From contig CABFPE010000402.1 of NCBI GenBank assembly GCA_900660155.1, positions 439,746 to 503,745 on the forward strand: a DNA stretch of 64,000 bases. The letters are read 5' to 3'. The DNA comes from Hofstenia miamia (taxonomy: Eukaryota; Xenacoelomorpha; Acoela; Hofsteniidae). Below are positions 24,064 through 34,676 of the stretch, one piece after another (the stretch's first letter is position 1; every line of letters starts with the position of its first letter). The notes under the pieces are model-generated. The model worked only from the letters and a program-made list of their open reading frames with translations, was not told where the DNA came from and searched no databases. A program made the translations under genes and the position numbers.

Positions 24064-25002
24064 TTAGGCAAAAATGATATAATTCATTAAACTAGAACAC
24101 TATGTCAATTTGCAATGGTGAACCCTCTAATTATTCCAAGTTAAAACACTGGCAAATTCATATAACCATATACATTACCATATATTCTCTTGTTTTAAAA
24201 AATCATGGTTAGCTAAGCATTGGATACAATGCACTAGCGCCATCTAGTGGAATTTAAAATCCTTCCTTGGCCTAAAATTATTGGTTTTCTGGCCTCCACA
24301 TCTTGCAAGGTTTATTGGCTCTCAATTTTTATTGGCTGCCTGATTTTCAAGATACTCAAAGATGTTGCAAACAATCCAATTGGGATTAGTATATCCCTGT
24401 TTGGTATCCAAATTGGTGAATGGCGATTCATAAAAGACATGATGAGCATGGAAACAAGGTTTCGACAAGCAATAAAGATAAAGTTAAACTAATGAATATT
24501 TTCTTCTACCATGAAGTTATGCATGCCAAATTTTCAAAGATGATTTTGCATTACTAGTTGGTGGTCAAGTGACAAGGGTCAAAAACAACAATAGACAGAC
24601 TGTAAAACTAACTTTTGTCTAGTGCTGGTGGAACCTTTATATACTTGTATATATACCTTTCCATCCATGTTTTACTTTTTTAGATATGTAGAATACTAAA
24701 TGCTATTATTAACCCACCTATTGTTTTAACTGGAAAGTATATGTAATTAAAAGCTAGAATATTAATCATATACATTATTTTCACTAAATTATGTAAGTTA
24801 AGTAAGTTGTTTAATGAAAAATCTCTTATTACAAAATACAACATCAAAATTAGTAAACATGATTTTCACAAATACATGTTGGCAGTATCAAAACTATTGC
24901 TGGAAAATTCCTATTGGAATTTTTGTAATGGTTGATGATAAATGTTACATGGAAATTTCACTAAATGTAATCATATATGCTATGTCCATTTTTTGAAAAA
25001 AA
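24064..25002. other. Unassigned stretch between two LINEs
   Basis: It lies inside the Polinton span. An 81-codon plus-strand frame at 24,247-24,492 has no recognisable domain. The palindromic CTCF-like motif at 24,233-24,250 is the only notable site. It may include LINE-C 5' UTR. Confidence 0.4.
24233..24250 (-). promoter_or_regulatory. CTCF-like motif
   Basis: On the minus strand CCACTAGATGGCGCTAGT matches the CTCF core consensus CCASYAGRKGGCRS at all 14 positions. It lies between two LINEs, so it may also be part of a repeat. Binding is not shown. Confidence 0.35.
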
Positions 25003-25110
25003 TTGGGGTATATCTCTTGTTATTATTACAAGTTCAGAGGATTAGAAACTTTCTTAGACTTTTCTAATGATGGTAAATTTTATTTTTATATTTTTGACTC
25101 TCATTGGGTT

Positions 25111-26208
25111 ATGGCGAATTTTTCACCTATTTATGCTATCGCTAATAACTCACTTTCTTTCATATATTTAATTCTAATTATTCTTAACTCAAAATTCAAT
25201 ATTACCTGTATTAGAGAAACCTTACCTATACATAAACATAATTTAAGAAACAGCATGAATACATGCAAGATATTTAAAAAATGGATTTTCATTAAAACAA
25301 CAAAACATTCTTTATTCTACATTCTAGTACTAACAATAATGTTACTTATATCCGGCATCGAGATTAATCCCGGGCCTTCCAAAGCCGATAATATTTATGA
25401 ATACTCAGAATTATCAAACATAATGCATTCAACTAATTCTTTTAAATATATTCACATAAATTTTCAGAATCTCTCAATAAAAAATTCGGAATTTAGACAA
25501 TTCATTTCTGAACTGGATTCAAACTTTATTCTGGGCATAACTGAAACCTGGTTTACAAATGATAATCACAATTCGTCCTGGTCAATCGATAACTCTAAAT
25601 TTAAAATATTTAGAAAGGACAGAAATCCAACTTTTCATTTTAATAAGACAAAAGGAGGTGGTGTCATGTTTTTAATACCTAAAATACTCAAACCTAAACT
25701 TAGGACAGATATAGCAAAAGATTCAACTTATGAAAGTCTTTGGGTTGAAATTCAAAACCCAGACAAAAATTTTAATAGTCAATTATTAAATATCTCTTAT
25801 TGTCCAAATAAAACTTATATAAATAACTTTTTCTTACAAATGGAAGATGAATTTTCTACTGCTCTGAGTTATAACACGAATATAATGGTAATGGGAGACT
25901 GGAATGTAAATCTTCTAAACAATAACGAAAAAAGTAAGCTAGGCAATTTTCTAAATACTTTCAAGATTTCACTAATAAATAAAAAATTTCCTTCTAGAAT
26001 TTCTGCTAATAGTAAAACGCTTATTGACTATTTCATGATATCAGAAAATGCTTCGTCTTATAATTATTTTTGTTTTGAATTTCCATACTCAGATCACTGC
26101 CTTATAGCTACTTATTCGAATATTCTAAAAGTTTGTAAACCCTCTAAATCTTGGATAAAAATACGAGAAAATCAACAGAAAATGTCGAAAAACTTCGACA
26201 GTATTTAA
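25111..26208 (+). CDS. LINE-A ORF2, 2A-like leader and endonuclease
   Basis: The frame is open from 25,003, but the in-frame ATG at 25,111 (MANFSPIYAIA) is the likelier start. The first 89 residues contain two hydrophobic runs (LSFIYLILIIL and LFYILVLTIMLLI) and end in SGIEINPGP (25,354-25,377), a 2A-like motif with Gly where Asp is canonical. The APE endonuclease follows: HINFQNLS, ITETWF, RKDR, GGGVMFLIP, ESLWVEI, YCPNKT, MGDWNVN and the terminal YSDHCL. The frame breaks after the endonuclease; the reverse transcriptase resumes in another frame from about 26,256. Confidence 0.85.
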   Translation: MANFSPIYAIANNSLSFIYLILIILNSKFNITCIRETLPIHKHNLRNSMNTCKIFKKWIFIKTTKHSLFYILVLTIMLLISGIEINPGPSKADNIYEYSELSNIMHSTNSFKYIHINFQNLSIKNSEFRQFISELDSNFILGITETWFTNDNHNSSWSIDNSKFKIFRKDRNPTFHFNKTKGGGVMFLIPKILKPKLRTDIAKDSTYESLWVEIQNPDKNFNSQLLNISYCPNKTYINNFFLQMEDEFSTALSYNTNIMVMGDWNVNLLNNNEKSKLGNFLNTFKISLINKKFPSRISANSKTLIDYFMISENASSYNYFCFEFPYSDHCLIATYSNILKVCKPSKSWIKIRENQQKMSKNFDSI

Positions 26209-26255
26209 AAATCGAAAACTGGAATTCCATATAATCATCATTTACACCTAATGAA

Positions 26256-28359
26256 ATGCTATCACATTTTACAAAAACTTTACTTTTCTATTTGGATATA
26301 TGCTGCCCAGAAAAATATATTCTTTCATCCGAAAATTCCAAAAAAACTCAAAATAATGTTTCAAAGCCATGGATTGATTCTAAATGCCTCGATTTAATCC
26401 AAATAAAGAAACAGAAATTGAAAAAATACTTAAATTCCCAAACACTGGAAAATCATAATGCTTATAAATCTGCACGAAATTTATGTAACATTGCTATAAG
26501 AAAAGCAAGTAATAATTATTCCCGTTTTCAGTATCAAAGTCTTTCTTCCCAAAAAAATAAATGGGAATTTGTTAACAATTTGCTAAATAGAAAAAACATG
26601 CGAACCGAAGAAATAGAAAGAATATACTATAAAGATAAATCCATTACAAATAAGAAGGAATTCTGCAATGCTTTCAATGAAGTTTTCCTAAATTTAGGAA
26701 ACTACAACGGTATGAATGTACCTTTTTGCCTTAATAAACCCAAAGGAACTCCAACCTCTTTCTCTTTTCGTTTTGCAACAAAATATGAAATCATAAAGTC
26801 GATACAATGTTTAAAAAATAAATCCAGTGGACCCTCTCTAATACCAACGTGGTTCCTAAAACTCTCAGGTGACTTAATAGCTGAAACAATATGCTACATT
26901 TTAAATAATTGTATAAAACACTCCTTTTTTCAGATGAATTAAAATTGGCAAATATAACACCATTATTTAAAAGAAATGATCCCGAAGATTGCGAAAATTA
27001 TAGACCCATTTCGATCACTTCTCCAATCAGCAAAATTTTTGAACGAATTCTTTTAATCAAATTAACGAACATCTTTGTAAACATGATCTCTACTCCAAAA
27101 CACAATATGGTTTTCGTAAAGGTATTTCTACGAGCGATGCTTTAATACAAGCTACAGAAAAATGGCGATCAACAATAAATGATAATGAATACTCAGCAAT
27201 TGCTTGCTTAGACCTCTCGAAAGCTTTCGATTCCATAGACCGCAGTATCTTACTACAAAAAATTAAAATTCTAGGTTTTTCTAATGACAGCATAGGTCTT
27301 ATCTCCAGTTACTTATACAATCGCATGCAAAGAGTTAAAATTAATGAATCTTTTTCAGATTGGGTATGCACTAAAAATGGGGTTCCACAGGGTACAATTT
27401 TGGGTCCGTTATTATTTAATATTTACATAAATGATTTGTCCGAGCAAGTAACATGTGACGTTATACAATATGCAGATGACACAATATTATTTCATTCTAA
27501 TAAATTTCCCGAAAAAGCGGTTCAAACTCTCGAAACAAACTGTGCTTCTCTTGCTAAATATTTTGCTTTTATAAAACTAAGAGTAAATCCACTAAAAACT
27601 CAATTCTGTATTGTTAAATCAAAAACTAAATCTACTGATACTTCAAAATACAAACTTAATTTCAACGGCATTCAAATAGAACAGGTTGAGTCTTTTAAGT
27701 ATCTCGGAATAATTTTTGACATAAATCTAAATTTTGAAGAGCAACTAAATCATGTTGTTAGAAAAATGGAAATATCGATTAAAGCAATTAACTTAATTTC
27801 TCAAAAACTTCCATCTAAAGCAAAAATTCAATTAATATATGCTCTACTATTAAGTCATTTTAACTATGCCAATATACTCTACACAGATATAAACCAACAA
27901 TTTCTCAGGAAATTCCAAGTGCAACTAAATTGGGCTATTAAAGTAGCAGTAAATAATCATAGCTTTAATAAGAATAATGAATATAGAAAAATTTCAAAAT
28001 TATTTTTACATCCGCAATGTTACATCCATATAAATGTCTTAACGACGTTCTTCAAAATAGTTAACAATACTTTCCCATACTACAAAAATGACTTTCTTGC
28101 TGCAAAATTAGTCAATAAACAAAATAAAAGAACACACATAATTCAACCTATTAGGTATAAGAAACGAATAATGAAAAATTCATTTCTAAACACAGCTATA
28201 AATATGTGGAATGAATTACCAAAATATATTAAACAAATAAGTAGATTAAAAAACTTTAAAATGAATATTAAAAAATATTTTTGCACTTATAATATAAAAA
28301 AACTGAAATGGCGAGGTTATAAATTTTATAATCCTGATTACTCTATTAATAGAAACTAG
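26256..28359 (+). pseudogene. LINE-A ORF2, reverse transcriptase part
   Basis: Three open pieces (26,256-26,942, 26,909-27,145, 27,325-28,359) cover the linker and reverse transcriptase, with stops or frameshifts between them. Blocks seen are ENYRPISITSPISKIFER, CLDLSKAFDSID (in the interval before 27,325), NGVPQGTILGPLLFN, the catalytic YADD within VIQYADDT, and FKYLGIIFD. It ends in WRGYKFYNPDYSINRN, equivalent to the ends of LINE-B and LINE-C. Confidence 0.88.
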
Positions 28360-28448
28360 CAATCGCCATAGCCCAAGTTAACCACTTTTATTTGTAAATA
28401 TTCGTTGTTTTCTTTTATGTTTAGTTTTTTTATTACTTTCTTGACGCT

Positions 28449-28524
28449 TTCAGAATTTGTTATCAGTATTTCTATTTATTGTTAAAACAATTTCTGAATA
28501 TAGATTTTTCTTCTTCTTCTTTCA
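28449..28524 (+). other. LINE-A 3' stem-loop and TTC tail
   Basis: TTCAGAATTTGTT (28,449-28,461) pairs with AACAATTTCTGAA (28,486-28,498) over 13 positions with one mismatch. The loop begins with ATCAGT, as in LINE-B and LINE-C. ATAGATTTT and a TTC repeat follow. Confidence 0.75.
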
Positions 28525-28529
28525 TAGTA

Positions 28530-28880
28530 GTAAACCAATGATTTTCATGAAATACATGTTAAATGGCAAAATTATCACATGCTTAAAATGTCAATACAAA
28601 AAATGCTTTCACCTTTATTACAAGTTAGAATATCAAATAGTAGTAAATTCTTGGTTTTTTCATGAAATACATTTTAAAAAACCGGTAAAAAATTATCATT
28701 TGCTTAAATTACAAAACGAAATATACCTTTCACATTTATTAAAATTTGCAATATCAAATAGTGTTAGCAAATTCGTGAAAATTCATGTCAAACTTATTAC
28801 AATTTCTAATATCAAATAGTATTAGTAAATTCGTGAAAATGCATGTCAAACAGTAAAATTATCATTTGTTTAAATTCAAA
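28530..28880 (+). repeat. Degenerate AT-rich direct repeats
   Basis: TATCAAATAG followed by T(A/G)(T)TAG(T/C)AAATTC occurs at 28,631, 28,752 and 28,810. CATGAAATACAT- or CATGTCAAA-type blocks and AAATTATCA(C/T)(A/T)TG(C/T)TTAAA blocks recur between. Spacing is about 121 and 58 bases. Confidence 0.6.
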
Positions 28881-30204
28881 ACAAAAAAATTGAGAAATAT
28901 TATTATTAACTGTAGACAAAACGCTATTAATTAAAAATTAGAAAACTTACCAATGAAATCATGTTGAAAACATTGGTATTTCCATGCAATTAACATGTTT
29001 TATCTCGATTACACAATTATTTACTATTCTCTCACAGGTTTTCTATTTGGATAGCTGGTTGATAATTCATTAGTCATGGCATCATGTACGAAATCTTCTA
29101 ATAATGTGTTTTTGAGCTGCGTGGAAATGCATGCAACAGCATTTACTATATTAAGGAACTATTAATTTTGGTGAATGGCAAAATATACATTACAGTACGT
29201 CCATCAAAGGAAAATTTTGATTGTTTACCAGGACATATACAAAAAGCTTTCAACTGGTATGAACGTAATTTTCATAATATTGGTTTTACAGAGGGTAATC
29301 TTACAAACAGGCAAATGATTACTTCTATCGAATCTCTGAATTTGTCATGTAGAAAGGAAACTGTTTTGGGCATGTGATAGAATTAACTGAGTTTTTAAGT
29401 CAGTTAATCTCTTGGCCTGTGGAAAATTTATTTGTTTATGATTACCAATATCCACAAATTATGGAAAATTCTACAGACTGTATTAAGGACTATTTTAAAT
29501 TTGTGCGTCAAATGAACATTCAACAACAACAACAAGGTATTTATTATCGTCATTTACTTGCGGAATAGTTTATTTATCAGAGTCTTGTAATTTTCGCCCA
29601 ATGCATTGACATAGCATTTAGGTAGGAAATGTAAAACCCATTGTTGAGTCATCTTTACTGCAACACCATATCTCTTGCTCAACAGAACAAAGTCCTCGAT
29701 TGTTAGCCAGAGTTTTTTCGGTAGTTCACTAGCAGGACTTGCACTTGAAAAAATTCACATTGATGGTTGGGAATTAACCTTGTTTAAATGCTGTAAAACA
29801 TTATCATCCTCACTCATGTTGGAGATGGGGAAGAAAATTGCATTATTATTGACTATAGGCCGTCTTCGCTCGTGTTGAGTCTTCGATTTTTTTTTTACAG
29901 GTGCAGGTGGGGGTGTCATCATCTCTTGTGTTAACAAGTTATAACCATACGACGGTGATGGGGTTGTGCATAGATCATTAAATAGGCTACCCAATTAGCT
30001 AGATGTTAGTGTTTCAACATCCATTTGCCAGGAAGAAGAAGGTTGAGTTTGCAAAGAAAAACAATGATTTTATTCAAAGAAATGAGGTGAATATATAGAT
30101 CAACCAGCCAATGGAAATACATGGAAATTTATGAAAAATATTCATTGGTTGGAAAACATGATACAATAAAACGTGTTAACAGCTTATATTAACAAAAACG
30201 ATGT
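28881..30204. other. Polinton interior, unrecognised open stretches
   Basis: Plus-strand open stretches at 29,168-29,568 (hydrophilic, ending in a short polyglutamine) and a minus-strand one at 29,755-29,994 (proline-rich, with a basic KKKSK...RRR patch) may be remains of Polinton genes. I cannot assign them to any known Polinton protein. Confidence 0.35.
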
Positions 30205-30535
30205 GTAGCCTTAGCATGTAATTCCAGATTCCAAAAAAAACGAATTAAGCATTGTACATTAACCTTGTAAGCAGTCGAAATATATGGAAAATTTTTTATG
30301 GATAGGAAAAATATTAGCCTGCAATGCATCACAAATGCAATGTAAATCCTAGTGTGTACAAACAAGTGTAAGCATGCAAACTAAATAACGTGTGATACAG
30401 CCGGGTATCTTAACAAAAACATGTAATGAAATTAGTCACTATCATATAAATCAGTCACTAGAGCGAAACATAAGATTATGAATCATTCTAAACGAAAATG
30501 GCCCCAACATGTAAATAACATGTATATGAATCATT
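30205..30535 (-). repeat. Polinton terminal inverted repeat, right
   Basis: Reverse-complement counterpart of 11,101-11,436. On its outer side it directly abuts the LINE-B reverse transcriptase sequence that encodes NYANIL. Confidence 0.8.
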
Positions 30536-30536
30536 G

Positions 30537-31312
30537 TAAAATGTTTGCATAATTAAGGTGGTTCATGATAAAAGCGTGGAAGAATTGAATAACCGCACAA
30601 GGTGGTAACTGCCCAACTACTAGTGTCATACTTTTTATACCTATAGCTAATTTTCTAACTATTAAACTGATGTGAGAGTTGAATTTTAACTTTGAATCAA
30701 TAGTTGCTTCTAGATACTTGAAAGTGTCTACAATGGGAACATTAATATTATTTACATTATTTACAAAGTCACTGCAAAAAACATCGTAAGTGCTTTTATT
30801 CGGCTGTAAAATACAAAATTCTGTCTTAGCGTCATTAATGTTCAATTTGTGCATACAAAAATATTTTGACAATAAGTTACAATTCAGTTCTATAGATTCC
30901 GCTGCTAAGTGTATTGATGAATTATCGCTGAAAATGCAGGTGTCATCGACATACAGGATTAAATTGCAATTAGTTATAGAATGCCTGTCATTTACATAAA
31001 TACTAAAAATAAAAAGAAGAGGACCTAGAATCATGTAAACAGGTATCCCAAAAAGGTTCGTTAAATTTAACCCTCTGGAATCTTTGATTAACATAACTAG
31101 TTATCAATTGCTTACTACTACCAGAAAATCTTAAGTTTTTTAATTAGTATGTTATGATTAATCGAATCAAAGTCTTCTGGGAAATCTAAGCAGCTAAAGC
31201 TACAAATTTATTAGAATAGAGTGATGCTCTCCATTTTTCAGTAGCATGTAATACTGCATCAGTTGTTGAAAAATTTCTGCGAAATCCAAATTGGGTGTTT
31301 GATGATAAATTA
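30537..31312 (-). mobile_element. LINE-B split copy, reverse transcriptase portion
   Basis: Minus-strand translation matches the LINE-B reverse transcriptase at 57,480-57,998: a NTQFGF-type block near 31,280, the ILGPLLF and IYVNDR blocks, the active site (here YVDD in LILYVDDT), and DTFKYLEATID. It ends at NYANIL, where the Polinton end begins. It is 5'-truncated near 31,312. Several stops and frameshifts show it is dead. It continues, after the Polinton, at 10,700-10,895; about 60 codons of the family sequence are missing between the two pieces. Confidence 0.8.
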
Positions 31313-32014
31313 TAAGTCACATAGTTACAAACTAATCATTATCAGACCAATCATGTTCGATATAAAAATATATCACAGCAATATAAGTTTAGGTATAACA
31401 AAATTGAATGGGTAATATTAATAACTAACCTTATATTGAGAAAAAGGGAAAAATCCAAAATCATTAACTAAACAATTAAAATTCCATGCACTAATAAAAG
31501 TACAAATTAAGATAAGAATCTATATAAAATCATCTAATATTGCACACACACACAATTATAAACAATTGATGCAGATAAAATACTCTAGGCAACTGTTCAA
31601 CTCCAGATGACACATAATAGCCTTGTCACCATGCATGAAATTCTATTTGAAAATATTATTTTCATATCCACCCTTAATCATAAAAAATTAATTTAAATGT
31701 TTTCTTGAGTCAAAACAAATGAAATGCTTTTTGGCAAAAGACGCCTTCATATACAATATCAGTTAATTATATTACTTAGAGATTATATATCTTAGACAAT
31801 GAGCCTACTCTACTACACGATGTTATAGCCCATTGTAAAATTTGCATAGTAACTTAAATTGAACATTCATGACCAATTTTGAAGGTAGATTTGTTCGCCA
31901 GTCTTGCCAATACAACTCCTTACTTTACAACTTGATAAGGTAGAAAGTGACGAAATTATTGCAGTCTTAAGGCAAAAAGCGGCTGAAAAGCAGTCATTAA
32001 TAAAATAAGTTGCA
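31313..32014. other. Downstream flank of STOX
   Basis: AT-rich, with a short CA run near 31,545. It probably contains the STOX 3' UTR at its right end; no clear AATAAA for the minus strand was found close to the stop. Confidence 0.5.
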
Positions 32015-32321
32015 CTAAAGATGAGAAGGTATCGTTCCACCGGTAGAGTTGCCACTGTCTCGGGTTGGTTCGGGTAAGTTCACTACTAACTTCAATGGTT
32101 CAATAGCATCCTCTTCATCCTCCTCCTCCACTTGAATGACATCCGAAGTGGGAAGTAGACCCTCTTCTTCTGGCACAATAGGCGGTGGTGTACATCTGGT
32201 TCGACGATGTTTACGACGCCCATGTCGTTTGTGATGTCTTCTGCGTGCTTCTTTAGCCCATTCCGGAGTTCTTATCGGGCATTTTGCAACGCCACAATCA
32301 TCAGACAAATAAGCAACAAAT
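32015..32321 (-). CDS. STOX1: STOX coding exon 6 (terminal)
   Basis: Acceptor TTTTAG precedes 32,321 and the stop codon TAG is at 32,015-32,017. The 307 bases join at phase 2 to exon 5. The product has a conserved-looking start (SDDCGVAKCPIRTPEWAKEA), a His/Arg/Lys-rich basic stretch (HHKRHGRRKHRR, a possible nuclear localisation signal), a long acidic run (EEEDEEDA) and a DSG-containing tail. This end is much shorter than in vertebrate STOX proteins. Confidence 0.85.
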
Positions 32322-32918
32322 CTAAAAGTATATGATTGAATTTACAATTTCAATAATTGCCAAAAATGTAACAATCATCTTGATTCAAAATTCGTTACAA
32401 TAAAATCCTACAAAATTAAACCTTAAATTTAACCAAAAAGCTTTAAATCAATAGAGGCAAATAAATACTTCCTGTAAAATGTAAGATTTATTGATTTTTA
32501 CAAAGTGTACTAGATAATTAACAAGTTTTGAAGACTGAACTCTTTAGTTTACTAACAATAGTTTCATTGTAACACAACTCTCCAACTACTCAAACAACTG
32601 CCGTGGTAAAAAAATTCTGTAAATATAAGCATTAGAATGGTGAGTATACATTTGTTAAGATTGTGATTAATGTGCTTTCGACAAAGAATGACCAGTTTTT
32701 TAGGCTTTGAACTATGGAAAAAACATGGCAATTGCATCAGAGACACTAGACAATATAATCCGCAATTAATTGAAATAGCAGAAGATCCTGTGAATGCGAG
32801 CAATTAGTGACCATAAATGGTAGTTTATCAAATTAAAATGCAGCAGGAACCGTCCATGTCACAGCAAGCTAGTAGTAATCCCTGAAATTCTAGAATAAAG
32901 CATGAAAGAAACACTAAC

Positions 32919-33344
32919 CTGGTATGTCGAGAAGGCAGTTTCACTCTTCGTTGCGTGACATGATCAGGAACATCTGTTTTCCCAGGCGGCCTACCAACTT
33001 CAATATCTGCATGCGGAAACAGATCACCCGGTGGGAACTGTGCAGAGAAGCTGGCTTTCGCGTTTTCCTTATTCTGCGATTCAGTGGCAGCTGCGGAGTT
33101 CCGCTTAGTTTTGGCTCGACGAAACATTCGACTCAATGACTGGACACAAGTTTGAGGGACATCCGACTCACTGGAAGGTTCCACAACTGTCAGCGGCCTG
33201 TCTGTGGTCGTTGTATCTGAAAGTCGACTTTGACGGTGACTGTTTGGTCGAAATGTGACGTCAAGATGTCTGAGAGCGATCTCAGCACTGGAGTGTCGAT
33301 GAATGAGGTCTTTAGTATCAAATAATGGTTTGTGAGTATAGAAA
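32919..33344 (-). CDS. STOX1: STOX coding exon 5
   Basis: Acceptor ATTTAG at the right and donor CAG/GTTAGT at the left. The frame continues from exon 4 and ends with two bases left over for exon 6. It encodes a Ser/Thr-rich region, a basic patch (MFRRAKTKR) and SFSAQFPPGD, matching the conserved (S/N)FSAQFPPEEW motif of vertebrate STOX1 and STOX2. That motif is strong independent support for the gene identity. Confidence 0.88.
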
Positions 33345-34069
33345 CTAAATTTAAAATGTTAACATGATTCAATGAAAACGTTAAATTAACAACAGCAGAC
33401 AAAAAACTTAAGTGCAAATAACACTTATATAAGAAGTTAAAAAAGTATGAAATGATTGTCGTTGTTTAAGTGTTGGTAAGGAAAGACCATGTACATTTGC
33501 ATCATTTACTGCGTTCCACAAAGCATTCAAAATGAAATCAAAGTAGTCAGATAGAAACTATTTGGAAACCAAACTATCTTAAAGTTATTTACGTGGTTTT
33601 AACTGTTTAAGATATACCCAATTTAAATGGATATAGATACAACTAAATGAAGGCATATTTTGTTCAAAAAATAAAGTAACCAAAACAAAATTCTATTATA
33701 AATGTAGTCAAATGTCAAATGATCATAGAAACGTTTTGTATACAATTAAGATCGAATTAACTAAAAATGAATCTACGAAATCTTCAAAATTATAGTACAA
33801 AATCAATCCAAAATTGAAGTGAAACTTAAATCAATGTATATGGAAGACATCACCCATTGGTGGAGTCTATTCTTACGATGAAGTAGCTCTTCTACTTAAA
33901 TATAGAGTTTTATGGAAGTTGTAGCAGTAGAAATTACAAATACTAAAAGACTGAACATACTAGCATTCCTAAACATATAGAAAGAAACAAACTAAATTCA
34001 AATTGGGTACTACACTAACATAATCAAAAATTTTGTTATGAAATATCCTGTAGAAATCACACGACTTAC
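33345..34069 (-). other. STOX intron 4
   Basis: 725-bp GT-AG intron. AT-rich, nothing else recognised. Confidence 0.8.
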
Positions 34070-34224
34070 CTTTTATGATAATCTGGAGTTGTGAGGAAGT
34101 AGCCTTCAGCAGTATGATAAATTTTACGCTCCTTGATTAATCGAGAAAGCGCGTGACTTAGCATTTCTGTAGAAGGCATTTCTGTACCATGATAATACTC
34201 TTTTAGGTTTTGCATTATACCCAC
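34070..34224 (-). CDS. STOX1: STOX coding exon 4, Storkhead winged helix
   Basis: 155 bases between acceptor TTTAG and donor AAAAG/GTAAGT. It encodes the core of the winged-helix domain: PSTEMLSHALSRLIKERKIY followed by HTAEGYFLTTP, very close to the vertebrate STOX1 sequence in which LIKERKIYHTGEGYFIVTP is conserved. The recognition-helix and wing region are intact. The exon enters at phase 0 and leaves with two bases over. Confidence 0.93.
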
Positions 34225-34640
34225 CTAAACAACAACTTTTGACAAAAACAAAATAAAATGCCCAAAATAAATCAGATAGGCAACAGTAGCGGAAAACAGC
34301 ACTTAGGCACGTAGGGTGAAAAGTCTGTGTACACAATCATTTTTCTATCGTAGCCTTCATAGTGCAAAAATCAATTTTATTAGCAATTCTTATATTGTAC
34401 AAACAGCAATATATGAATTAAGGTTAGTTCGTAGGTGTTCAAACGTGTAACTAAAAACACATCTGAATTTAGTCATAAAGCGTTTATCGACATCAATTAC
34501 AACTAAGAAACAAATATGTATGAAGATAATCTAGATAATGTAAATATTACTTAAAATAGTAGAACACGCTTTAAGATACAGTTAGATCTCTGTTTACACT
34601 ATCTTTTCAACTAGAAATTCCTTATAAAAAATTATATATT

Positions 34641-34643
<3 letters not shown>

Positions 34644-34671
<28 letters not shown>
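34644..34671. repeat. (TA)n microsatellite
   Basis: Uninterrupted TA run in STOX intron 3. Confidence 0.95.

Positions 34672-34676
<5 letters not shown>

Larger units (their letters stand above)
25003..28524 (+). mobile_element. LINE-A copy 2
   Basis: A plus-strand CR1/L2-type LINE inside the Polinton span. It has an ORF2 leader with a 2A-like motif, APE endonuclease, reverse transcriptase and a 3' UTR with a stem-loop and TTC-repeat tail (28,508-28,524). The coding part is split into about four open pieces, so the copy is dead but recent enough to read easily. No esterase ORF1 was found upstream, so the 5' end is probably truncated near 25,000. Confidence 0.9.
10890..30537. mobile_element. 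Polinton/Maverick fossil with nested LINEs
   Basis: About 19.6 kb bounded by diverged inverted ends (11,101-11,436 against 30,205-30,535). It carries a broken protein-primed family B DNA polymerase of the Polinton type on the minus strand. LINE-B sequence flanks both sides in matching order and orientation, which supports a single insertion into an older LINE-B. Two LINEs (LINE-C and LINE-A copy 2) lie inside; without them the element is about 11.5 kb. I could not recognise integrase, capsid, protease or packaging ATPase genes. The ends differ at roughly one position in five and the polymerase has many breaks, so the element looks old and inactive. The exact termini and target duplication were not resolved. 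Confidence 0.65.

Noticed and set aside
24247-24492. 81-codon frame as a gene
   Set aside because: It lies between two LINEs in the Polinton span, with no domain, splice sites or similarity that I recognise.
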